64,000 nucleotides of DNA from Vishniacozyma victoriae (Eukaryota > Basidiomycota > Tremellomycetes > Tremellales > Bulleribasidiaceae). The translations under genes were made by a program, and so were the position numbers. The notes beneath the pieces were generated by a model. The model made no database searches. It was not told the origin of the DNA and saw only the letters and a program-made list of their open reading frames with translations. This document shows, piece after piece, positions 26,504 through 39,404 of the stretch (its first letter is position 1; every line of letters starts with the position of its first letter). The stretch covers positions 124,001-188,000 of the forward strand of contig JADPYG010000006.1 of NCBI GenBank assembly GCA_017654735.1, written 5' to 3'.

Positions 26504-29500
26504 ATGTCAGCCCGCTCAACACCAAGGGCAAGCACAAGTCATCTTCCACGTACACCCTCCTTCTCTTCAGATCACTCCCACGACCCATCTACTTCTCGTC
26601 GTCATACTCGGACCGATTCCTTGCGTCTACCAACACTAGCCGAATCATCTGTCCATTCTTTCGGTCTATCTACCCCCGAAACAAGGAGGAGGAGGTATCA
26701 AGCCAAAAAGAATAACAATGTGAAGCAGATAGAAGTAGATTGGGCAGAGGTGGAACCTGATGAAGTCTTTAGGAGGCTGCCAGTACAGGAAGTTAGGAGG
26801 GTAGAGCAGAAAATGAGGACGGACGCTTTGAATAAGCAGTCTGAGCTTAGGGCTATGGTTGGGTGAGCTCCACCATGAACGTCGTTTTGATAAAGCTGAT
26901 AGTATAGAACCAGGTATAGAGATCTCCTGACCTCCGCTACGCAAATTACCACCCTCCGTTCATCCTCCCTCCGCCTATCTTCATCACTCAAGTCGATTGC
27001 GCAGGCTTGCGCGAATCCGACGGACATCACGCAGTATAGGGAGGATGTATCCGATACCACAGAGACAACAACAGCGGATGTCATGTCGGTCTTACCTGTT
27101 GCTGCGCACGTCAAGCTCCTACTTGATGCACCGGAAGGTATGCTATTACAATCGCGAATCGACGTTAGCTGATCATTAGCTCTATACTCTTATCTAGCAC
27201 ATCATTCATTCTTGGATGCTGCATATCTATGGCTTGTTGCTCGTGTTGCCAAGGAAGGGCTATCTAGTATGCCCGCGGATGTTAGCGGCGTAAGCTTGTT
27301 CCAATACGACTAGCAGGGCAAGCTGACATACAGCCCTACTTGAGCTTGGCGGAGAAACAGTGGGAGGTTATGGTACCCTTTAGATCACAGATCGTGAACC
27401 GAGCTTCAGCCTCTCTTCGATCACGTGATAAGACCGACACAAAGGTACGTCTCTGGTCATAAAGTCAAGAGTATGACTGACGAATAGACCCTTTCCGAGA
27501 CTTTACTAGCGATCATCCTGCTTGACAACTTAACCCTCTCTGACGCCCTCGACCTCCTCCTCACCCAGCGCGCAAAGGCCGTCCGGGATATCCTTCAGCA
27601 CACTGAGTCATCTGGCTTGTCGGTACCTACCTCGTCCCGACGGCGCCGAAGTAGTGTAATCTCTCGGGACAAGGAACAAATCGCTCAAGTCCTCAAAGAA
27701 GCCGTTTCCTGCCTTGTCGAAACTACAACTCTCGCTTCTTCGGTATTTGAAAAACGTCGGAAACTCGATTCCGATTCTGTCCTGGAGGAAATGATCCGTC
27801 TAGTTCAAAAGACCGAGACTGCGCCTGCTATGAACAATACCCCTTCGAGTCGACGGACATCTCACGAGAGGCGTGCTTCGAGGTTGGCATCGATTTCATC
27901 GCCTTTGCCCAAATTGAGCTTTTCATCAACCGCTTCTCCTGTCACAGCTTCGAAAGTACTACAAGGTCTGCCCTCGGCCCAAATTTTATTGCGACATTTG
28001 CCAGCATCCATCACTACGTTCACACCTTTCATCACTATATCCGCTTCGCCCGCTGTATCCTCCAAACTGACTGAATGGAGGACGACATCAACCAAATTAC
28101 TAGCTGAAGCGGTACCATCCTGGTTGACTGCCCTGCAATCTATTCAAGATGTTTGGGCGGTCCGGTCAACCCTAGTAGATGGAATGGCAGAAGGCGAATT
28201 CCAATCCCAGATCCAATCAGCTCTATCAAGTGAATGGGCAGATCGTGCAAAAGGGATATGGACCACCAAACTCGATTCAATCGTCAATACTGCTCAAATC
28301 AAACTCGAAGAAGTCGTCACTTCCACCCAAAAAGGTCAAGCAGAGGAGGAAAGCGATGTTGGTTCCTTCGCGTTTTCCGATCTCGCCTACCCGACCATAC
28401 CCACATCTGCCCTCTCTGGCGCCTCGACCTCATTACAACCTTTCCTGGCGAGTTTGAGGCAGAGGTCATCGGGACGTACGCCTTTACTTGACGGTGTACT
28501 AGGTAGTCTTGAGAGTGCTGCGGCTGCCTTGAGGAAAGATTCGGAAGGTCTCATTGGGGATTTGAGGGGGCAGTATCAATCTGGAGTAGGGGACGCCTTG
28601 CGTCGATTGGTAAAGGTGTTGCAGGATGCCCTAAGCAGTATTGCACAGGAGAAGCCTGTAGAGTGCTCGCTGTTTGTGGGGCGAGTCGCGCTGTATCTCG
28701 CTACTACATCAAGTTTGCTCGGTGATCTGGCCGCCGGTGCCGAGGATATCTCAGGTAAGCTAGACTTCTGCCAACTGCCAAGCATAGTGAGACGCAGCTG
28801 ACGTGACAGATGATTTGAAAACGATACATCGAAACTCAACTACCCCCTGGGCATCCCGTACCATACAAGCCGCATTACTCCTCCTCTCCCCAATCTTTTC
28901 CTCAGAAAATACACCATCAATCATAAAACTCTCATGGCAAGCCGATCTCCCATCCACGCCCAGTCCTGAAGTGATGATCGCGCTACAATTACTTGTCGCT
29001 GCTACCAGACTCCTTGGCATTCCACAGGACACAGAAACGGGTGTTGTGAAGGATATGGTCCGGTCATTCTCGCTGCAGGCAAGGGGATTGGAGGGCTGGA
29101 AAGGTTTGAATAGGGAATGTGCGGTTCAGGGGGCTTTGGATCTGGGTTTCTTGAATCTCATCAGTGGGGATCAGCCCATTGATCCTATCGTCGAGGGACT
29201 GCTTGCAAAGGTAAGCTTGCTGGTGTTTCGTAGAGTGATCAAGCTGATGACTAGATCCCTTCCTCGATCCCCTCCGACTTCAAGACGAATCTACCAACGA
29301 TCCTAGCAGACCACCTCCGCCGAACGCAACTTCTCATCTACCCCCTCATTCGTCATCTACCAGAATCCGCCTTACCCTCTATCGCCAGCAGTACGGCCAG
29401 GAAGAGCAATTATCTACGTCTAGGCCCTGCTACTGTTGGTGAATTCAGGAGCCCGGTTGCTGTTGCTAAACCTGGTAAAAGGTTTGGACTGCTATCGATT

Positions 29501-29509
29501 GCGGTGTAG
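26504..29509 (+). CDS. COG1: Conserved oligomeric Golgi complex subunit 1
   Basis: Seven exons (26504-26862, 26908-27137, 27180-27289, 27334-27444, 27488-28754, 28810-29210, 29255-29509) give 910 residues, close to human COG1 (about 980). After a Ser/Thr/Arg-rich leader, the block PDEVFRRLPVQEVRRVEQKM and then KQSELRAMVGTRYRDLL is the Vps51/COG1 N-terminal coiled-coil signature. The rest is helical with no membrane segment. COG tethers recycling vesicles to Golgi cisternae; Cog1 holds lobe A together and bridges to lobe B. A Ser/Arg-rich stretch at SSRRRRSS (about residues 330-340) and another around residue 400 look like disordered insertions. Mean intron length is about 45 nt. Identification rests mainly on the N-terminal block and overall length. 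Confidence 0.85.
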
Positions 29510-29553
29510 ATTTATATGCATACAATATTATGACTATACTCGTTGGCATTCGG

Positions 29554-30249
29554 TTATGTAACGGATTTAATGGCTACCGCCGTTTCTACTGCTGCTACCT
29601 TCTTTTGAAGTAGTTCTGGATCCTTGATCTGATTCATTTCTGCCATTTTGTATACCTGCCATCAGTACACATATCATGATAACGAGGAGTAAAGACGTAC
29701 CTTATCGACCCTTCCCCAATCCACTCCTGTGCCCTCATCCAATTCCCCTAGATTCGTAATATCACCCTCCACCAGCGCTTTCATTCCCTCCCAAACCTCC
29801 TCCGCGGACTGATTACCACCTATACGAACCACTATCACTCCCTTACTATCATTTGCAATCCCATGACGACGTATTGAATCTGTAATATTCGTTCCAAGGG
29901 ATAAACCTAGTAAAATCTCGGAATGTAGATTATGTGTTCTCGTCTTTGGTGTTTCAGAGTCGGTCGAGGTGCCAATGATGGTGCTATACAGCGCATTGAT
30001 CAAATGCTGTTTCGATACAATCTACAATCAGCTCTCCTCGTCAGGCAAATGGAGGTATGGGCATACGAGTGAAGCATCAATAAATCCAAAATCGACTTTA
30101 TCCCTAGCCAAATCCCCCTCGCTCCCCTCCATCGTAGAAGCCTCAATCAACTTCTTTCGAATCCCTGAACTATTGCTGACATTGTTGAATAACGCTATGT
30201 GAATTGGAGTAGCGTATTGGGGGAAATGAGGGAATGTATAGGTTTCCAT
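29554..30249 (-). CDS. CGI121: KEOPS/EKC complex subunit Cgi121
   Basis: Three exons (30249-30067, 30021-29701, 29655-29554) give 201 residues. The start METYTFPHFPQYATPIHIALF was chosen because this matches the family opening (hydrophobic strand then ALF.NV.N). Conserved parts are GFIDASLIVSKQHLINALY, KTRTHNLHSEILLGLSLG, NITDSIRRHGI and the C-terminal VYKMAEMNQIKDPELLQKK. Cgi121/TPRKB binds Bud32/PRPK and delivers tRNA to the KEOPS complex, which makes the t6A modification at position 37 of ANN-decoding tRNAs and affects telomere maintenance. It ends 45 bp from the COG1 stop in convergent orientation. An in-frame ATG 66 bases upstream is possible but gives a longer N-terminus than the family has. 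Confidence 0.9.
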
Positions 30250-30846
30250 TGTATAGTGTAGTGGATAGTTGATTGGGACTTTTGATGTGGAGGTTGGAGG
30301 AAGATGGATTGGCAATTCTGGCTCTCTGGCGTAAGTGATCCTGCTTGTGTCTTGCTTTCTGTTCTCTTATAGCACGACAACCTAGCTCTCGTTTCAAGTG
30401 TCAGATGAGTCAAGGGAAGTGTTGTACTCACCAATTTTCACCGCTCGGAGTATGCTCACCTGTTTATCGAAAGTGAGTCTCGAGTCTCTGACAAGGTTTT
30501 CCGGGCAAACCGGCCAAGAGGGGAGGTCGCGTCGACAACGTTTTCTGACACTTCTCACATCTCCCTTTACTTCGCGACTCTTTTTCCAAACGAGCTCGAA
30601 AAGCAGAAAAAGGGGACATGGTCCGTGCTGAGTGTGTGGAATATGGATGAGATTTGGTCGAGGGGTCCTTTACACCCTTTTAGCGGTGTCTCTTACTGTA
30701 ACCCCACAACATCCCTTGACAACGACCCTTGCGCTCTTGGTATTCTCATTTCCTCATTCTTCCTTTTATCTGTTCTTATATATATATATACATATACTCT
30801 CTTTTCCATACGTTCTGGTAACGTCTCAACAACTCACACTTACAAA
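30250..30846. promoter_or_regulatory. Bidirectional promoter CGI121/bestrophin A
   Basis: 597 bp between divergent starts. A short TA-rich simple repeat lies at about 30778-30796. Open frames on both strands here lack splice continuity or homology and are not called. Confidence 0.5.
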
Positions 30847-33317
30847 ATGGGAGCAGAACATGCTGTTAAATGGGCGGCTTATCGTCTTACAGCGACCGTG
30901 CTTGAGTGAGTCAAGTTACGTTTCTACGAAGTGAAGCTGAATCGATAGTGATATTTGGCCTTCTGTCCTCCTTCTCACTGGTATCGCTACTAGTAAGCTA
31001 CAATTGTCCCGTCGATGACCAGGCTGACATATTAGTGGTCCAATGTATCACGGTTTTCACAGAAACCAGCCTCGCTATCAATTCCATTACCATTACCGTC
31101 CTTGGAGTCATTGTGTAAGCTATCCCAAGCTGTCAAGACGGAGAAGCTAATAACTTAGCTCGCTCGTCGTCTCGTTCAAGACCAACAGTTCTTACGGGAG
31201 GTGGTGGGATGGTAAGCTAAGCTCTCTGCATGTGACCGGCAAGCTGATGATCAGGAAGGAATATCTGGTCAAACATCAATTCCAACTCCCGTCAACTGGC
31301 TATGCTCTTCTGGCTCCAGGTAAACTAAGTCCTCCACTCCAAAGCGCGATGGAAAGCTGAATGTATAGGTCCCAAACTCCCCTCCTGATGTCAAATCAGA
31401 CAAAGACAAAAACTCGAAGTCAGACAAAGCCTCCATCAAATCCGAAGGTAAAAGACGATCCAACCCGGAAGTCGAGATCATCCCTGAACCTTCCCCGATG
31501 AAAGAATCTGGGAGTGAACATGGCTACACGACTGCAACTGCTTCCGGATCTAAAGATCATGATTACGCTAAAGAAGATGGGAAATGGCGGGAATCGAAAT
31601 TAGGCAGGAAGGTTAGGGGTATGGAGAATGAAGAGGATATGATTAAACAGAGGGCTGAGATGAGGGGATTGATTGAGAAGAAGACTTATATTGGTCTGGT
31701 GAGTCAGCTCATGTGTACTATACGGAATGTACATAAGCTGACGACCAGATCCAAGCATTTGCTGTCTCAATGAAACATGCTCTTCGGGGTGAGACTGGTC
31801 CTTTCTACTCCGACTTGTACCCTCTTATTGCTTTTCTCCCAAAGTAAGCTAAGATCATCTCGTGTCATGGCTAAGCTGATGGTAAGATACAATCCCGCTT
31901 CCCACGCTCCCATCTCTCGAGACCATCTCATGACCCTCTGGCATAATGGAATCCCCCGACAAAAGTTCTACCACAACGACGATACCCTTGCTGTACCCCT
32001 TACCAACCCGGCCACATTCGATGGAGTCGCATTCAACACTCTTTCTCAGACTGCTAATTCGTCCTCCACCTCTATCAACTCGATCGACGTCGAACGAAAC
32101 GTTACTGGCATCACCACCACTTCTACCGATTTCCGAAAACAAGCTTTAACTTCCGCCGCATCATTTACTAGGTCCAATCATCCCGATGTGCTTGCTTTCT
32201 CCAGGTTGGATCAAAAACATCGATTAAACAAGAAGCGGTCCGAAAAACAATTTACCCCAGATGGAATTGAAAAGGTCACTATTACTACTGTTGAATTGAT
32301 GCCTCCTAGGCATCCTCCTCCCATCAAGGCCTGGGATTTGTTTCCCCCTTTGAGGATCTACAAGATGATTACCGACTGGTTCAAAACTCAGAAAATGAAG
32401 GAGGAACAGGAAAGGGCACAAGGTGGGAAAAGAAAGAGGCCTAGTGGAGTCAAGACTGAGATTCCCCAAGAATGCTTGTAAGCTCTTCTCCCCCCAAGTA
32501 ATGACAAGCTGACGTGTAGAATGTACATTTCCGCATGGGTCACTGATCTCAATAACCGAAACATCCTGAACGTATCGTTCGCATCACCAATCATGACCTG
32601 TATCATGGAGTTACAAAAGGCCTTATCGGATCTCGATAAACTCGCTACTACCCCCATTCCATCCGCTTACTCGTTCCACCTGAAAATGACCGTCCTCCTT
32701 TACCTCTTCTTCTTACCATTCCAACTCCAGCAGTATCTCAACTGGGTATGTATCCCGGCTACTGCTATTGCATCAATTGTCTACCTTGGTTTCTTGGAGA
32801 TTGGGAATCAGATTGAAATGCCGTTTGCGTATGATCAGAGTGATTTGGACTTGGATAAGTATGTCTTGAAGATCGCCATGCAATTGGCTGAAATCACCGC
32901 TGTAAGCTCGTTTACCACCGCTGAAGGAATATAGCTGATATTCAGTTCCCCACATCAGTACCTACCTCCCACGTAGTCCTCTCCCACTTGAACCAGCCTT
33001 TCCTACCCTCCATCTCACTAAACGCCCCAACCCTCCTAGGAATGTCCGAAGCCAAACCCCACCCCACAGCCCTTGGATTCGCCCACGCTTTCCCCCAATT
33101 CGATTTCGAGTACGACACTGACCCCAACGACGATGATTCCCCACCAGCACTCCGACCTGCTAAAGTCGGTCAACTCCCCAAGTCCATGTTGGATCTTGAA
33201 GTTGCCTTGGGTTTGAATTGGCAGGAGATTAGTACTGATTCGAGGAAGTTTACGGGAGGTCATAAGGAGCAGTTGGAAAACAGGACTGGCATGGAAGTTG
33301 CTGTTCTGGCCCTCTGA
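30847..33317 (+). CDS. Bestrophin-like (UPF0187) anion channel A
   Basis: Ten exons (30847-30905, 30949-30992, 31036-31114, 31159-31211, 31255-31319, 31369-31698, 31749-31843, 31887-32477, 32520-32901, 32946-33317) give 689 residues. The first five exons encode two membrane helices and SFKTNSSYGRWWDGRNIW, the bestrophin-type signature (N.SY.RWW.GR). The late exons carry LYLFFLPFQLQQYLNWVCIP and the C-terminal hallmark GNQIEMPFAYDQSDLDLDKY. Bestrophin-like proteins form pentameric chloride or anion channels, or in bacteria and plants thylakoid/plasma-membrane channels. Exons 6 and 8 add about 300 hydrophilic residues, a large cytoplasmic insertion rich in Ser, Lys and Asp. The next gene is a diverged tandem copy. 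Family assignment is confident; ion specificity is unknown. Confidence 0.88.
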
Positions 33318-33545
33318 ATTGGATGGATGCAGATGTGCATAGATGTGAATGATACACCATGTTCCCCTCATACCTATGTATACTCTGATGCATGCTGGTA
33401 ATGCTTCACTAATGGTCCGTGCGGGTGCCTGTGCGTAGTCCTTTCCTTTGGCTAGTATCTATGTCTTCCTTCTCTTCTTTCAATCTCACCATTTTCCTTC
33501 ACGCTACTGATAGAATCAATCGACCAGACCGTACAATAGAGAGAG

Positions 33546-35087
33546 ATGCAGACTCCAGACCAAGACTTTCTGGGAGTATGGTCCTTCATCTGGGCTTTGT
33601 TCAAGTGTGTCCACCGGTCTCAGCTGACCCCTTCTCTTGTTGTGTCCAAGCTGACGAGATAGACAAATATGGATCACAACCATCTTCTTCACTGTGGTAG
33701 CTACTGGTAAGCTAAGAGTACCCATTGGTATGAGAGCTGATAGACAGGTGTTACATTGATCAATCGATATTTCAATAACGTCCTCTCCGTCGAATCTGCG
33801 CCAATCACTCTATTGGGGACTTTGGTGTATGTCAGCTCGCGAAGCCTGTAGGAACCAAAGCTGATAAGTAGATCATTCATGTTGACGGTCAAAGTCAATA
33901 ATGACCAAAATACCTGGAAAGATGGTAGGTAGACGTACCTTGTAACGCCCAACCTAATGGCTAGGTAGGGCGGAATGGTCAAATATCGCTGCTAATTCTC
34001 GACAACTCGCCACGCTCATCTGGCATAACGTAAGTCGGCTAATCGGTGCATGTGCTCTCAAGCTGATGTTCAGGCTAGTGTAGACCAAATCCAAGCGGGG
34101 CCGGGTGGCGAACACGGTCCATCAGCCCAAGAACTGAAGGATACTTGTATGAAACTCGTAAGCTCCTAGTTCCTCGGTAGACCAAGCTTATTCGATAGTT
34201 GAAAGTATTCGCAGTTGCTACCAAGTATGGGATTGAAGGTGAAGGTTCCTTAGCTAGGCAGGATAATGACATTCTCATGGTTAATGCTTCTTTGCCTTCG
34301 TAAGCTATTCCAGTCATGTTGTAGCTAGCTGATCAGTGCAGGGAGAAGCCGCCTGTTGTGAGGACCGACTTGATCGGACCGAATAGTGACCACGACCTCG
34401 ACGAGTCTCCCAATGAGATCCCTCGAGATATCTTGTAAGCTTCCCGACCCCTTGACGTCTAGGCGAGGGGAGCTGAAAATCAGAACAACTCTCTCAGCAT
34501 GTATCGCCACGCTCCATCAATCCCAATCCCTCCCAACCTCCCTCTTACCAACAATCGAAACATCCCTCTTTTCCCTCCAAACCTCCCTATCGGCCCTGAC
34601 AAGGACATCAACAACTTCACCACCCAACACCGCAATCCTTCAAACCAGATTGAGCGTATATGCATACCTCTTCTTCCTCCCTTTTCAATTAAACGGTTCA
34701 TTGGGTTGGTGGACTGTTCCTGGGGAGTTCATCGTTTCTGTGGTTTATCTGGGGTTTATGGCTGTTGGGATTGATATTGGGAAGCCGTTCAAGGCGGGAT
34801 TGGCGAGGTTGGATGTAGGTGGGTTGGTTGAGGATTTGAAGAGGCAGATTGATGAGATTGCTCAGACCGAGGTATGCCAGCTGAATGATTCGTGATCGAG
34901 AACAAGCTGATATTCTTAGGGAGATAGGAATAGAATCAAGTCATTGATCGGACCTCAATCAGCTGCTATCCGAGAGGCAGATAAAGTCAACTCTCGACCT
35001 GTGACTGGCACGTTAATCGACCTTGAAGCTCAGCCCCTCCTCGCTGGATCCAGCGCCTCCGCGGTCTCTCGCTCTTCATCAGGATAA
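33546..35087 (+). CDS. Bestrophin-like (UPF0187) protein B, diverged tandem copy
   Basis: Ten exons (33546-33604, 33663-33706, 33748-33826, 33872-33924, 33965-34029, 34074-34157, 34199-34299, 34342-34434, 34484-34871, 34920-35087) give 377 residues. Exons 1-5 are exactly as long as those of channel A (59, 44, 79, 53 and 65 nt), proving common descent. Shared parts include APITLLGTLVSFMLTVK, WSNIAANSRQLATLIWHN, YLFFLPFQLNGSLGWWTVPG and VGIDIGKPFKAGLARLDVGG. The signature is eroded: NNDQNTWKDGR replaces NSSYGRWWDGR, and the C-terminal acidic motif has lost the DQSDLDLD run. The large cytoplasmic insertion of A is absent. It may be a channel with altered gating, a partner subunit, or a copy drifting toward loss; the frame is fully open, so it is not a plain pseudogene. 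Confidence 0.82.
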
Positions 35088-35322
35088 GTTCCCCAAGGAT
35101 GCGTGCGATATCATCAACCGACCAAAATTTGTACATGCAGGTAAAGCAATGAAATTTCGATTATGTATATACACTGGGAATCAGCATAATACTCGTCCTC
35201 ATGTAGACAGAAGACATACAAGCAAGATAAAGCACCTCAGACCCCCCCTTCAACCCCTTATTTATGTCCCAAGAAAATGCCCACCCCTGACCCGAGGAGG
35301 TTTCTAGTCCTCACATGACGAG

Positions 35323-38033
35323 CTAGAACACCTCCCCCGCCTCCTCCATACCCTCATCAACTTCCCCCAGATCCCATTTCGGCCGTCCCTCGTACTCTGT
35401 CCCAATCATCATAGGTATGATAGAACTTCTCGGTTTGAAACTCTCCCGCTTAGGCGGTCTACGCGTAGCGTCCTTCCCCAACATTGCATGTGATCCAACT
35501 GGTGCGGAGGGTATGCGGGATTGAGGCTGAGGAGGTATTTTCGACATGTAGATTGATGAGCTCGAGACTGCCCTTCCATTTATATTCTGTGGGCGGGGTA
35601 GATTACATGGTACCGGTGTTGGGGTTCCTATCTCGACATGCTGACGACTTGACATGTACATTGTTCCAGCGGTCGACATTGTAGATTGGGGTATACGCCT
35701 GGTGGTGGTAGTCATTGGTTTCATGTGTGAGGCGGGCATTGGTTTCTGTCGTTTCAGTCCTCCTGGAAGAGGTGTAGCTTCAGGTGCGCGTTTTCGAGTT
35801 ACAGTTGCTGGCGCCCTGGCGCTGGGTGCAGGAGTCGCTTTGACGGTCTTGGTAGGTCCAAGTCCTTGTCTTGCGCGCTATATGTCAGCTTGAACACTTG
35901 GACCTAGTCAAAAGAGCACACCTTCTTTGCCTCCCTGGCAGCTTCCTTGGCCTCGATAGCATCCTGAATGACATCCACAACCCTCTCACCCCGAATCAAA
36001 AATGGCTTATTGGCCGTCTTCTCCCACTGCGGTAGGAGTTTCAGCAGCTCACCCTCGATCTATTTGTCAGCTTCGCCCCTAACAGTCCGAGCCGGCTTAC
36101 CCTCGGCTTTAGAACCTGAATCCTCTTTCTCAATTTCTCCTCCCTCAGTAAAGCGCCTCCCCGCATTTTGAATCGATTTGGATCCGAGGACAATCTCTCC
36201 AATTCTTCTTCCTCTTCGACTAGAGTATGCCATTCTCTGACTTTGGGAATGATTGTCGCTTTCGATTCAAGCTCGTCTCGGAGGTGCTCGGAATATTCCT
36301 CATGCGCTTTGAGTAATTCCTCTGTATAGTTGTCTACTCATCAGATCGGAGCGCGCAACCCTGAGGTGGACTTACCATCGATGAAACCGACAAACTCGTC
36401 CTTCTCTTCATCACTCATCATGAGTTCTAGCCAGAAGCCTTCAATCTCACTCCGGACAGCTAGCATGTATTGAGACAAGCTCGCTCGTCGTAGTTCCAGC
36501 ACGCGCTCAAGTTCTGCTTCGTACTGCTCGTCAGTACCTGGACCAGTTTAAAAGGATGAGACATACTGCAGCAATAGTCGGTTCACCAGATCCTCTGTTC
36601 ATTTCAAAAAATAATTCCTGAGTGTTGGCATCCACCTCCATTCTAGCCCAATGAGGTTCAATCAGATTGAAGATCTCCTGAATTCGAATCTCATAAGCCT
36701 CTTTCAGCTTATTCCACTATTCATTAGTCACCTCCGAAAGAGTCCCGCAAAATCGACGTACAAGTTCGGAGAGCTCGTTAATCCAGTTGATCAAGCCCAC
36801 TTCAGGCTGCAGATCTTCTAAACCCTTCAAATCGAGGACGCGACCTTTTTCACCCTCGTCATCTTCCTCCTCCTCTTCTTCATTACCCTCCTCATTAATC
36901 TTTGGTTCCTTCTCAACAATTTCCCTCTCAACATTTTCCTCCTTGAAATTCGCGATGAAATGTCCCAATGTCTTCTCGTATGTCTGATATGCTCCTGGTG
37001 TTTCTTCGTTGTGTCTATTCGGGAGTAATTCGATCGGGAATGAATGAGATCCGGTACCATTAGGTAGTGGTGGAAGAGCGAGTTCGTCGTGTAGCCAGTG
37101 TAGATCGACAAAGTCGGAAAGAAGCTGTGTGCGACGATTGTCCTGTTCATCAGCGTGAAGCTCAGTCTATATTTGTCTCTACTCACCCTTTCTTCTCTTG
37201 CCTTTTTAAAGTCCACCTCTAAAGCTTCGATAACCTCATTACTAACTTCCATCCAGACCTCCCTCATACTCTCATCAACAGCAATGACGGGTCCAACATT
37301 CGACCTCTTCCTCTCCTGAGCAGTCTCAGGCTTGAAACTCGTCCCGCTTACTTTACGCCCTGTAGGAGCTGCGACGGGGGGTAATGATAAGCGGGCTTGA
37401 TTCAAGCCGTTCGATGGGCCTGCGACTGGCTGTAGTGGTTTTGGAGGCTCGAAGGGGGGGCCTAGGAGGTTTGCCAGAGCCGTTAAGGCTTCTTGTAATT
37501 CTGTCTATTAGGACATATCACAATCACGATAAGCTTGCACATACCGTCCACTTTCGCTAGTCTTTCACGGTATACCTGTTGATCAGCTTGTGCCCCTGAC
37601 GGTCGAAACCTCCAGCTCACCTGTTCGAGCTCCTTCCTCTGCTTCAACAGCCGCGCATGCTGTTGAGGTAGAGCCTATATGTCAGTTCCCACTTCTATCC
37701 GACACTCTCATCCACACGTACCTCACCGCCCTGTTCCATCTTGACATCCCGCATGCCGTACTCGAGCTTGACAACCGTCCTCTCCCCCTCCACCTTGACG
37801 ATCGTTCTGTCCCCTAATGCTTTTCCAAGACAAACAACATCTTTCCTAGCCAATTCAATCTCTTCCCTCCACCTCTCCACTTCCGTCTCCCGTTCCCTTA
37901 CTATCGAGACCACAACGGCTTTGATAGCAGCATCGATCTTTGTTTTATCCTCTTCTAATGCAGTTGTCGGTAATCCTAGAGATGTATGTAATGCCTTGAG
38001 ATGTGGTAGATGTTCGTCTAGGTATCTTGACAT
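35323..38033 (-). CDS. ASE1: Microtubule-bundling protein Ase1/PRC1
   Basis: Ten exons (38033-37722, 37674-37621, 37575-37545, 37500-37187, 37142-36762, 36716-36567, 36523-36376, 36333-36101, 36059-35922, 35877-35323) give 771 residues. The N-terminal half is a charged coiled coil that drives dimerisation. The spectrin-like microtubule-binding part contains NYTEELLKAHEEY, DPNRFKMRGGALLREEKLRK, IEGELLKLLPQWE and KPFLIRGERV, the PRC1/MAP65/Ase1 hallmark. A basic, Pro/Ser/Thr-rich tail follows. The protein crosslinks antiparallel microtubules in the anaphase spindle midzone. An acidic run of Glu and Asp at about residues 285-300 interrupts the coil. Apparent TAG at 36717-36719 is removed by a normal 45-nt intron (36717-36761). 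It shares a 220-bp promoter with CHO1 and converges on bestrophin B. Confidence 0.92.
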
Positions 38034-38253
38034 TGTGATAACATGGACTATAAGTATAATATACGTTGAGTGATGATGATAACCCCCCGTTGGTTGTTTA
38101 CGCCGACAAAGGAAATCAGTCGCGTGTGATGTATATACTCCCCCCTTTTAGAAGAACACGTTCTTACATCGTCATAGGTCACTTGCTGATTTGCGCTTTG
38201 TTCCTCTCCTCACTAACATCTATATACATACATCCTATTACATATATACTACA

Positions 38254-39175
38254 ATGGCAGTAACTCAGAAATCACCAAAGGGAGCTAGTGTAGAGGAAGA
38301 GAAGAAGAAGTTGTTACAGCAGTACAAGAATGATGATGGTCATTTCTCCCTTGTTCGGTGAGTCCTTTCTTCCGGATGGCGGCATAGTCTTTGGCGGTAC
38401 ACATCCTGCCCTCATGTCATTCAATGACTTCAACCCCTCGCTGATAGCTCTCATTGAATTGAGCTGACTTGCAGAAACTTCCGATTGGCCGACATGATCA
38501 CCATCATGAACGGTGTCTGTGGTGTCCTTTCCATCATGACTTCCGCCCGATTTCTCGCCATGACCGCCAACATCCCCCTTCCCATCTCTGACCATGCCCT
38601 CAAGACCCTTTACTTCGCCCATCTCCTCCCAATTCTCGGATTCGGATTCGACGCACTAGACGGTAAAGTCGCCAGATGGAGAGGTGGTGGATCAATGCTA
38701 GGACAAGAAATGGATTCCCTCGCGGATCTCATTTCATTCGGTGTCGCACCCGCCATTCTCGCTTTCACTCTCGGATTACGTACTCCCCTCGATACCATCT
38801 GTCTGTTGTGGTTCGTGTCGTGTGGTCTAGCCCGACTTGCTAGGTTCAACGCTACCGTCGCTCTGATCCCTGCCGACGCCGCTGGAAAGGCCAAGTACTT
38901 TGAAGGATTACCTATTCCTTCGTCTTTGTTCCTCACTGCGACAATGGCATACTGGGTCAAGCAAGGATGGTTCTCCCAGAGTAAAGTTGGAAACCACGAT
39001 GTACCTTTCGGAATCAGGAAATTGTGGGACAGCAAGCACGGTTACGGCGAGATTCATCTCGCTTCGTTGATCTTTGCCATCTGGGGAGCAATGATGGTCA
39101 GCAAGACCTTGAGGGTGAGCTACCATTCCTACATGACTTTGGAGCGAAACTGATTGCCAGGTACCAAAGCTATAG
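38254..39175 (+). CDS. CHO1: Phosphatidylserine synthase
   Basis: Three exons (38254-38357, 38475-39114, 39161-39175) give 252 residues. The CDP-alcohol phosphotransferase motif is complete: DALDGKVARWRGGGSMLG followed by QEMDSLADLISFG, giving D..DG..AR........G...D...D, whose Asp residues bind Mg2+ and catalyse. Several hydrophobic helices surround it. The enzyme makes phosphatidylserine from CDP-diacylglycerol and serine at the ER. Fungal Cho1 has no counterpart in animals. The basic, Lys/Gln-rich N-terminus (KKKLLQQYKNDDGHFSLVR) before the first helix matches fungal Cho1. Intron 1 is long for the region (117 nt), and the last exon is only 15 nt, encoding VPKL and the stop. Confidence 0.95.
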
Positions 39176-39404
39176 AAGGAGAAAAGGAGGATGTCTAAAA
39201 CACGAAGTCATGTCGTACAAGCTATCATAGACATATGAATGGGTATAATGTGGAACGAGCGGTTCTGAGTCGTGTTCAGACGGCTACCGAGCCTCGATAA
39301 GCGCCCAGGCTACGTCAAGCGAAGCAAGACTGACCAGGAGAAGAGCGAACATACTCACTAGGCCAAAAAGCTGATACATATATACAACGCTACAACCCCC
39401 GAGA

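Noticed and set aside
30778..30796. TA repeat as a possible mobile-element target or terminus
   Set aside because: No inverted repeats, transposase remnant or target duplication nearby; ordinary promoter simple repeat.
36322..36375. Longer intron ending at ATACAG in ASE1
   Set aside because: The acceptor 12 bases earlier lies closer to the CTGAT branch and restores NYTEELL, which looks like the family sequence.
36717..36719. In-frame TAG in ASE1, or a 15-nt ultrashort intron
   Set aside because: A normal 45-nt intron (36717-36761, donor GTACGT) fits the phase and removes the stop.
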